Positions 24,791 to 29,041 of a stretch of DNA of 29,041 nucleotides are shown in pieces. Every line of letters begins with the position of its first letter. Positions within the stretch are counted from its first letter, which is position 1. The position numbers were made by a program, and so were the translations under genes. The notes beneath the pieces are model-generated. The model worked only from the letters and a program-made list of their open reading frames with translations, made no database searches and had not been told where the DNA came from. Origin of the DNA: a virus; IMG/VR virus record IMGVR_UViG_3300035698_005664, positions 1-29,041 of that record. One strand, written 5' to 3'.

Positions 24791-25032
24791 TCGGGTTCCT
24801 CGTGATAGGTACTCATTGACCAGTGGATCAGGAGTACGGTGAAGTTGGCGACCGCCATCGTGGCGAAAATCGTGAGTGACGGATCAAACGCAAGCGAGAC
24901 CCAGAAACTCGTACACAGTGGGCAGTTCAGTAGCTTGGGAGCTAGTCGTCTAAGCCGTGCCATAATTGAGGCGGTGCAGAGGATGACTGTGACGGCTCCT
25001 GCACCAAGCCCGGCGACGATGACGGATTCCAT
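24730..25032 (-). CDS. Membrane protein with CPLC motif (100 aa)
   Basis: Two predicted membrane helices (about residues 3-24 and 55-73) flank a loop with LLNCPLCTSFWVSLAFD. The C-P-x-C-T-x-F-W arrangement is known from small DUF1360-like phage and sporulation membrane proteins (LL-CP-C-GFW). The CxxC pair may hold a metal or undergo thiol exchange, which is of interest because the next gene upstream encodes a thioredoxin. The tail is acidic and Ser/Asp-rich. It overlaps the thioredoxin gene by 91 bases and the next gene by 61 bases, both unusually long, so all three frames are read in these stretches. Function is unknown. Confidence 0.6.
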   Translation of the reverse strand: MESVIVAGLGAGAVTVILCTASIMARLRRLAPKLLNCPLCTSFWVSLAFDPSLTIFATMAVANFTVLLIHWSMSTYHEEPEWPSDSPDPTCSVDSSADES

Positions 25033-25487
25033 AGTCTCTCTTTTACTTTCTGTTCGGAGATTGCACCGGAGTGAGACTCTCCCACTTCCATATCAAGTTC
25101 GGAGTTGTACCATCGAATGGTTGGGACACTATTGGGTCGGTCCTCCATCGCACTATCGACCAACTCTTGGGTCGCATAAGGGTACAACCCTACATAGGCG
25201 TTGGGCTGGTCGATGTCAATGTAAACTATCTGGTAACCCTGGTCACGAAGTCTCTTCCACGTCGGAACCATCGCACGACACGGGGCACACCACTTGGCGG
25301 AGTAGACGATGAGGATGTCGGCTCGTCCCTCGGGGATTCGTCGGACTTCGACGTCGGGGGAGGCGATACCGAGATCGTATTCAACCACTTCACTAGGATC
25401 GGGTACGAGGTCAGGAGTTTGACCTTGAGCGACTTGTCCGAACGCCAAAGCAAGTACAATCGTAAGTATGGTATTCGCATGGTTCAT
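24942..25487 (-). CDS. Secreted thioredoxin-like protein (WCAPC)
   Basis: A 181-residue protein with a signal peptide (MNHANTILTIVLALAFGQVA, likely cleaved after QGQ near 22-23). A thioredoxin fold follows: strand DILIVYSA, active site WCAPC at 66-70, helix VPTWKRLRDQG, strand YQIVYIDID, and cis-proline in SVPTIRWY (P122). It is thus a periplasmic or external disulfide oxidoreductase; with Cys-Ala-Pro-Cys the redox direction cannot be stated. The C-terminal ~30 residues are a Ser/Pro/Gln-rich tail. It lies immediately downstream of the secreted protease. A reductase role that loosens disulfide-linked wall proteins or activates the protease is a hypothesis. Confidence 0.85.
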   Translation of the reverse strand: MNHANTILTIVLALAFGQVAQGQTPDLVPDPSEVVEYDLGIASPDVEVRRIPEGRADILIVYSAKWCAPCRAMVPTWKRLRDQGYQIVYIDIDQPNAYVGLYPYATQELVDSAMEDRPNSVPTIRWYNSELDMEVGESHSGAISEQKVKERLWNPSSSPGLVQEPSQSSSAPPQLWHGLDD

Positions 25488-25496
25488 GTAGTTCTC

Positions 25497-26321
25497 TTAT
25501 TGATTGATCGGAAGTAGAGCCCAGCAGTCGCCGTAACTCATCATCTTTTCTGCGTCACGTTGTGAGACCCAGAAGCTACCATCAGGCTCGTCGCCAATCC
25601 ACTTTGGTCCCGACACCCACTCGCTGCCCCAACTATTGAGAAGTAGTGCTTGCTTTGAGTTGCCATCGCTGACACCACAAAATACCATCGCGTGGGACCA
25701 TCGGCTCCACCACCTCGAAGTCAACCTGCCCTTAGCGTCGCGCACTTGTCCGGTATGAGACCCGAACCCAACTCCACTCCCAACGATGACTGGGTAGCCT
25801 TGAGAGATCGCGTCTCGCAACTCTTCCCACGTTGTGATATGGACGAAACCTTTCGTCCGGTATCGACTGGCAACCCACTCCAGGGAATCCGGTGGGCCTC
25901 GTGCCCATACGTTCGACCGTTCAGCACTGTACGCTGTCAAGTCGTGCCCGACGACTGCGTAGTTGAACGCGGGAAGAACGCCGATATCCTTACCTGCTTG
26001 TGCCGCCCACGCACAGTTGCTACCGGCTGGTTTTGCAGTCCAGTCGTACAACTTGCGTCCGCTTCCGTAGGACCACTCTGCACTGAATGGAACGCCGTGA
26101 AGCATTTCCATACCCTTGCTGTGAGCGGCACCCACGCACGAACCGGCTGATCCTTGTGACATTGCCTGCGTATTGTAACGGCGGTACAGGACGTAGGTGT
26201 TGCCTTCACCTTGGTTGACCCACGCTTGCGGATACGGGTCTGGCGTCACTGTGAATGACGCATACTCGCCCGACGTAAGTGACACTGTCACGACCGCCGC
26301 GAGCCATAATAGATTCAACAT
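25497..26321 (-). CDS. Secreted papain-like cysteine protease (C1 family)
   Basis: A 274-residue protein with a signal peptide (about residues 1-19). The papain catalytic set is complete: oxyanion Q56 and nucleophile C62 in the stretch SQGSAGSCVGAAHSKGMEML, with the six-residue gap seen in papain, H210 in WSHAMVFCGV and N229 in LLLNSWGSEW. No prodomain of usual length precedes the catalytic domain. Extra cysteines (C103, C215, C266) could form disulfides. The position in a holin cassette, and the lack of a recognisable peptidoglycan hydrolase nearby, suggest it serves envelope lysis, but entry or host-competition roles are possible. AAGGA lies about seven bases before the ATG. Confidence 0.88.
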   Translation of the reverse strand: MLNLLWLAAVVTVSLTSGEYASFTVTPDPYPQAWVNQGEGNTYVLYRRYNTQAMSQGSAGSCVGAAHSKGMEMLHGVPFSAEWSYGSGRKLYDWTAKPAGSNCAWAAQAGKDIGVLPAFNYAVVGHDLTAYSAERSNVWARGPPDSLEWVASRYRTKGFVHITTWEELRDAISQGYPVIVGSGVGFGSHTGQVRDAKGRLTSRWWSRWSHAMVFCGVSDGNSKQALLLNSWGSEWVSGPKWIGDEPDGSFWVSQRDAEKMMSYGDCWALLPINQ

Positions 26322-26471
26322 CTGTGCTTCCTTTCAGGTTACGGTAGTAGCAGGGTATTCCCGTTTGCGTCCAAGTCGTTGTCTCTGATGCTGGTTACCA
26401 GATGAATCATAACCGATTGATCCAGCACCTTCGTCGCATGTGTACTTGTCGACGATACCAGACGCAGTCCA

Positions 26472-27152
26472 TTACAGACCCTTTGAGTAGTTGATGAGGC
26501 CATCACCGATTTCGGAGAAGGCACACTGGTGTGCGGTGAAGTCCTTACCTTGGACCTCTTGAAAGATATGCCGTTGGACCCTCGCCAACACAGCTTCGGC
26601 ACCCTTCTGATTCGTCTTACGGTTCAGATCTGACACAATGTTGAGCAACTCGGTGATTGTGTTCGCGTCGGTCGCGGCTTTGATAAAGTTGTTGCCCAAC
26701 TCCAAGCACACCGTCTTAGGGGCATCGGCGTCAACGCACCACGCTGCAACGTCTGCTGCGAGGTCGCTGGCGGCTGGGACCGGCGGTGCGGGAGCGGGCG
26801 GAGTCGGAGGATTGACAGGTTCGGGCACGCCGACTACAATGACGTGACGGACGATGGATGTCTTCCCACCGGCGATGGCGGTCGCGATGACTTCATAGGT
26901 GCCCGTGGATCGGAAGCTGATGTAACACTCACCCTCGGTCACCTTCGCATCGCCGGTAGGCGTCAACCAAGAGGGTCGCGAGCCGCTTACCTTGAGGGTG
27001 ACAAGTTCACCCACGTCGGCGGTCTCTGGACCCGTGATGGTTACCGATGACTCGACCGTACCCTGAACGTCCAGGGTGTAGTCGACCGCGACAGGTCCGC
27101 CAAGGGCGGCAGCGATCAACATTAAAACAGACGCAATGGTTTTGTGGGACAT
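26472..27152 (-). CDS. Secreted PKD/Ig-like protein with Pro-rich linker (226 aa)
   Basis: A signal peptide (MSHKTIASVLMLIAAALGGP) leads to an Ig/PKD-like domain (residues ~30-105: VTITGPETADVGELVTLKVS ... YISFRSTGTYEVIATA...). A proline-rich linker (PVNPPTPPAPAPPVPA) and a ~90-residue helical domain with ELGNNFIKAATDANTI, QRHIFQEVQ and SEIGDGLINY follow. Four cysteines lie in the exported part. I associate this overall layout with planctomycete genomes and their phages, where it has no assigned function. I take the ATG at 27152 since the signal peptide starts there, though no clear ribosome-binding site precedes it. It may sit on the envelope and assist lysis. The 150 bp between its stop and the protease start hold no clear gene, apart from a stretch of open frame reading on past this stop. 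Confidence 0.65.
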   Translation of the reverse strand: MSHKTIASVLMLIAAALGGPVAVDYTLDVQGTVESSVTITGPETADVGELVTLKVSGSRPSWLTPTGDAKVTEGECYISFRSTGTYEVIATAIAGGKTSIVRHVIVVGVPEPVNPPTPPAPAPPVPAASDLAADVAAWCVDADAPKTVCLELGNNFIKAATDANTITELLNIVSDLNRKTNQKGAEAVLARVQRHIFQEVQGKDFTAHQCAFSEIGDGLINYSKGL

Positions 27153-27195
27153 GGTGAGTTTACTACGCGGTAAGGTGCCTGATTTCTGTGCAAGG

Positions 27196-27214
27196 GTGCC
27201 TAATAAACAGGCAC
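27196..27214 (-). terminator. Small hairpin at the holin stop codon
   Basis: GTGCCT/AGGCAC with a seven-base loop overlaps the holin stop. A further GGTGCCT copy lies about 25 bases downstream at 27172-27180, giving two pairing choices for one arm. There is no T-run, so this is at most a weak terminator or attenuator. Confidence 0.3.
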
Positions 27215-27405
27215 TACTTGACGGGAACCTTGGTGACCAATCGGAGGCCGACATTGACCAGGGCGGTCACGACGGACAAGACGCCGACGGCGACAGGATT
27301 CTCGACGATGATCGTGCTGTCTGCGACTGCGGTGAGGCTAAGGGCCAAGAGGGTCAAGACGTTGAAGATGACGGTCTTGCTGGTGAACAGGGATTTCGGT
27401 TCCAT
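27214..27405 (-). CDS. Holin (63 aa)
   Basis: The product, from MEPKSLFTSKTVIFNVLTLL to a C-terminal GLRLVTKVPVK, has a short charged start. Two membrane helices (about 10-28 and 36-54) are joined by a loop with a NPV turn. 'S-K-T-x-x-F-N-x-L-T-L' with 'N-P-V-A-V' and 'N-x-x-L-R-x-x-T' is the pattern of small phage holins of this type. It would permeabilise the inner membrane at the end of infection. The ATG at 27405 is preferred to an upstream TTG. It is the first gene of the secreted-protein cassette. Confidence 0.72.
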   Translation of the reverse strand: MEPKSLFTSKTVIFNVLTLLALSLTAVADSTIIVENPVAVGVLSVVTALVNVGLRLVTKVPVK

Positions 27406-27459
27406 GGCTGCGTTCTCTGGGTTTAGGGTGTTGGGAGTCAAGTTTTCGATTGAAGGCTG

Positions 27460-27948
27460 TTAGGATTGATCCTGGGTGCCTTCCTGGTCATCTAAGCGGG
27501 TCACGATGCGGTCAACGATCGCCTCGAAACCCGGGACCGACTTCAACTCGTCGATCACAATCTCCAGCACACTGTCAGTGTATGCCTCGACCTGGGAGCG
27601 TTCCATCAACTCGCCGCTCTCTTTCGACAGCTTCACGAGCGTCTCGGTCATCTTCGTCAGTGCGGCCAGTTGAGTCGCCACAAAGTTGAATGCCGAGATC
27701 TGATCGGCGTCGGAGCCGTCGCCCATGTTCAGGCGGCGTTCGATGATGCCACGCATCAGGACGATCTGCTGGCTGATGTCAAGAAGTGAGGCTTTCGCGT
27801 GATACTCTACCGACTCCTGTAGGTCAGGATTAGACAGTCGGTAAGCCGTAGCGAGGTTCGCGTCCCGCGTGTGTTGACGGCAGTAGCTACTGCCGGGTTT
27901 CACGGGGTTCGGGCACGGTCCTCGGCTTGTGTCAGCTTTGCAACTCAT
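27460..27948 (-). CDS. Terminase small subunit candidate (162 aa)
   Basis: An N-terminal zinc-type knuckle (C3, C12, C23, H26 in MSCKADTSRGPCPNPVKPGS, then SYCRQH) precedes a helical body: ESVEYHAKASLLDISQQIVL, RGIIERRLNMGDGSDADQI, then LTKMTETLVKLSKESGEL. This resembles the small terminase subunits of environmental siphophages that start with a C...C...C...H box and end in a long helix. GGAG stands five bases before the ATG at 27948; a longer form to 28041 lacks support. It would bind the packaging site and pass DNA to the large subunit encoded about 3 kb downstream. The gap suggests the lysis-type cassette inserted between them. The call is from pattern only. Confidence 0.6.
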   Translation of the reverse strand: MSCKADTSRGPCPNPVKPGSSYCRQHTRDANLATAYRLSNPDLQESVEYHAKASLLDISQQIVLMRGIIERRLNMGDGSDADQISAFNFVATQLAALTKMTETLVKLSKESGELMERSQVEAYTDSVLEIVIDELKSVPGFEAIVDRIVTRLDDQEGTQDQS

Positions 27949-28056
27949 TTCGTCTCCAACGGCCAAATGGTAGGGGTGGTTCGGGTCGCCGATAAGAGCG
28001 TGTACACTACCCGAGCGTTCCATCAGTAAGATACCACTCACACCTACCCTGCAAAG

Positions 28057-28113
28057 GTAATATGGTAAGAAGTAGGCTGTTTTTGGAGAGATTCTAGCAA
28101 TTTTGTCAAAATA
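28057..28113 (-). promoter_or_regulatory. Putative late promoter element, copy A (before small terminase)
   Basis: On the leftward strand, TTGACAAAATTGCTAGAATC and CTC lead over 19 bases to TTACCATATTAC (28068-28057). Copy B before the scaffold has the same core and the same 19-base gap. A TTGACA occurs here, but no -10 hexamer sits 16-18 bases after it, and copy B lacks it, so a plain sigma70 promoter is unlikely. It would drive small terminase and the cassette. Confidence 0.5.
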
Positions 28114-28116
28114 CTG

Positions 28117-28713
28117 CTAATCGATCAAGCTGACACCCATCGCGGCGTAGAATGATCGGGTCCACAAGCCTCGATCGGCTTGGTCGAGGTCGGAAAACTT
28201 ACACCAACTGGTCCACCGGGTACAGGCTTTTCGGGAAAAGACTGGAAACGCCGAAACAACACCTCCACCGGCAACGAACCCCTCCAGGATTGAGTCGTGC
28301 GGGACCATCCGACCCACCACGGCGTTCGTCGCGGAGTTGATTCGGGTATATTCGAGAAAATCCCGAGTGAGGGCTGCGGCGACCATACGATCGAGACCCC
28401 CGACTCGGAGGGTGGGGGCGAAAATCTCGTCGAATTTGGCAAAGTTTCTCCCAAAAACAGACGTTTCGGGCGTCCAACGGCGGCGGGAGCGAGCCAAGAT
28501 CTTCCAATACTCGGTACCACTGACGGTTGCCCAGGTGCCGACCGTGAGGGTGACCCATCGCAGGGTGAGCGTGGGCGGCTTGCGACCGATCCCGAACACC
28601 GCCTGCGTCGAATCGAGGTCTCGACCGAGCCGGGTTCGGATGGTGGAAGCCGGTACGTTGAGCGTGTCGGCCCAGTCGGATGCGGTCATGGTGTGGTTGT
28701 CGGCGGTTATCAT
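28117..28713 (-). CDS. Duplicated helix-turn-helix regulator (198 aa)
   Basis: The start, NHTMTASDWADTLNVPASTI followed by RTRLGRDL, is the 'hsa-x-x-W-A-x-x-x-x-V-x-x-x-T-I-x-x-R-L' helix-turn-helix known from phage HNH and regulator proteins. A second copy seems to follow at about residues 55-87 (TLTVGTWATVSGTEYWKI ... RRRW ... SVFG), so the protein may carry two DNA-binding units. The remainder (FAKFDEIFAPTLRVGGLDRM..., TRWTSWCKFSDLDQADRGLW) has no clear catalytic motif. It has GGAG eight bases before the ATG at 28713 and a repeat array in its leader, which suggests autoregulation. It may control the leftward operons. Family is not firmly known. Confidence 0.6.
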   Translation of the reverse strand: MITADNHTMTASDWADTLNVPASTIRTRLGRDLDSTQAVFGIGRKPPTLTLRWVTLTVGTWATVSGTEYWKILARSRRRWTPETSVFGRNFAKFDEIFAPTLRVGGLDRMVAAALTRDFLEYTRINSATNAVVGRMVPHDSILEGFVAGGGVVSAFPVFSRKACTRWTSWCKFSDLDQADRGLWTRSFYAAMGVSLID

Positions 28714-28723
28714 TCGGGAGTCT

Positions 28724-28815
28724 CCAGGGATCAGGTGTATCCGGTAAGTCTACACCAGGGATCAGGTGTATCCGGTGGATCAGGTGTCTCCAGTAAGTCT
28801 ACACCAGGGATCGGG
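28724..28815 (-). repeat. Operator-like tandem repeats in the regulator leader
   Basis: Consecutive copies of CCAGGGATCAGGTGTATCCG plus GTAAGTCTACA begin at 28724, 28755 (cut short) and 28777, and a fragment begins at 28804. Each full unit contains GGTGTA ... TACACC arms 11 bases apart. They lie between the promoter at 28796-28824 and the regulator's ATG, partly covering its -10 box. This suggests multiple binding sites for the regulator, as in iteron or operator arrays. Confidence 0.65.
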
Positions 28816-28824
28816 CAAAGTCAA
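28796..28824 (-). promoter_or_regulatory. Sigma70-like promoter of the regulator gene
   Basis: On the leftward strand TTGACT (28824-28819), 17 bases, TAGACT (28801-28796). This gives a leader of about 80 bases containing the repeats. Same -35 and spacing, and near-identical -10, as the rightward promoter at 1667. Confidence 0.6.
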
Positions 28825-28861
28825 GGGAAAATCCAAAAAATATCGTGTTTTGAGACGCGGG

Positions 28862-29041
28862 TTTTAATAGCGGGCGTTGATGAAACCCCTGTTGCTCCTG
28901 GGTGGGACTACTATTTCTCTAAAAACCTCTATAGAGAAAATAAAAGAGAAGAAGAAGGAATTACATATAGAGGGTGCTGTTTGACCGCAACTTGCTCCCG
29001 CCCGGTTTTGAAGTGGGTTTCACCAACGCCCGCTATTAAAA
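28862..29041. repeat. 27-bp inverted repeat around AT/purine-rich core, at window end
   Basis: Arms at 28862-28888 and 29015-29041 (TTTTAATAGCGGGCGTTG and the rest of the 27 bases) match with one mismatch. They enclose 126 bases with a long purine run (about 28934-28960) and two mutually exclusive inner hairpins, TTTCTCTA/TAGAGAAA and CCTCTATA/TATAGAGG. No gene is seen here. It could be a replication origin, a transcription boundary or a break point in assembly, since the window stops at the arm's last base. Confidence 0.75.

Noticed and set aside
26339-26602. 87-aa leftward frame across the gap after the PKD-like gene
   Set aside because: Most of it overlaps the C-terminal coding part of the PKD-like gene in another frame; the composition is not protein-like and no ribosome-binding site is seen.
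28105-28110. TTGACA in the copy A element as a plain sigma70 promoter
   Set aside because: No acceptable -10 at 16-18 bases, and copy B lacks the hexamer while keeping the rest.
28337-28747. 136-aa rightward frame opposite the regulator gene
   Set aside because: It runs across the regulator's start and repeat array and is Arg/Ser-rich with no motif. The leftward frame has a promoter, a GGAG and an HTH.
28724-28815. CRISPR-like array
   Set aside because: Fewer than three full units, spacers absent or repetitive, no cas genes; the location between promoter and start codon fits operators.
1-29041. Integrase, attachment sites, tRNA genes or insertion sequences
   Set aside because: None seen on either strand; lysogeny cannot be judged from this window.

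Overview
The window is about 29 kb of a tailed double-stranded DNA phage (or prophage) genome. The structural genes follow siphovirus order: large terminase, portal, connector, scaffold, P22-like coat, connectors, tail terminator, tail tube, frameshifted tail chaperone, a 1207-residue tape measure, then hub and tail-tip proteins. No sheath or contractile baseplate gene is visible. Also absent are an integrase, tRNAs, CRISPR arrays, DNA polymerase and any familiar peptidoglycan-degrading endolysin. The host is not certain. Several traits recall viruses and mobile DNA of Planctomycetota: an SPFH protein at the end of the tail operon, a secreted PKD-like protein with a proline-rich linker, a secreted papain-like protease beside a secreted thioredoxin, and a W-A...R-type helix-turn-helix protein. 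This host assignment is an inference from remembered family patterns.

Layout. Positions 1-3325 are read rightward: a 5'-truncated superfamily 3 helicase/primase, then a sigma70-like promoter inside a perfect 11-bp inverted repeat, then four tightly coupled genes (small membrane protein, small acidic protein, MazZ-like nucleotide pyrophosphohydrolase, DnaQ-like exonuclease), ending near a 10-bp hairpin. Everything from 28713 back to 3237 is read leftward. From right to left this strand carries a duplicated helix-turn-helix regulator, small terminase, a holin and secreted-protein lysis-type cassette, large terminase, head genes, tail genes, and finally a Cys-rich protein, an SPFH protein and a small CxxC protein. 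Most junctions are ATGA, GTGA or TAATG overlaps, which indicates translational coupling.

Regulation visible in the sequence. The rightward operon and the regulator gene share a promoter form, TTGACT-N17-TAGA(G/C)T. The regulator's untranslated leader is an array of about 30-bp repeats that looks like an operator. A second element (a 12-base core plus a block at a fixed 19-base spacing) lies upstream of the small terminase and of the scaffold, and looks like a late promoter. Coat and tail-tube genes share a leader with a UNCG-type hairpin and similar spacing to the start codon. Terminator hairpins follow the coat and tail-tube genes.

The most unusual region is 24.7-27.4 kb, between the two terminase genes. 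It encodes a holin, a secreted four-cysteine PKD-like protein, a secreted papain-fold protease with Gln-Cys-His-Asn all visible, a secreted WCAPC thioredoxin and a membrane protein with a CPLC motif. This could be a protease-plus-disulfide-reductase lysis system for a protein-rich, disulfide-linked envelope. The right end of the window falls exactly on the end of a 27-bp inverted repeat around an AT-rich, purine-rich core, which is an origin candidate or an assembly break.
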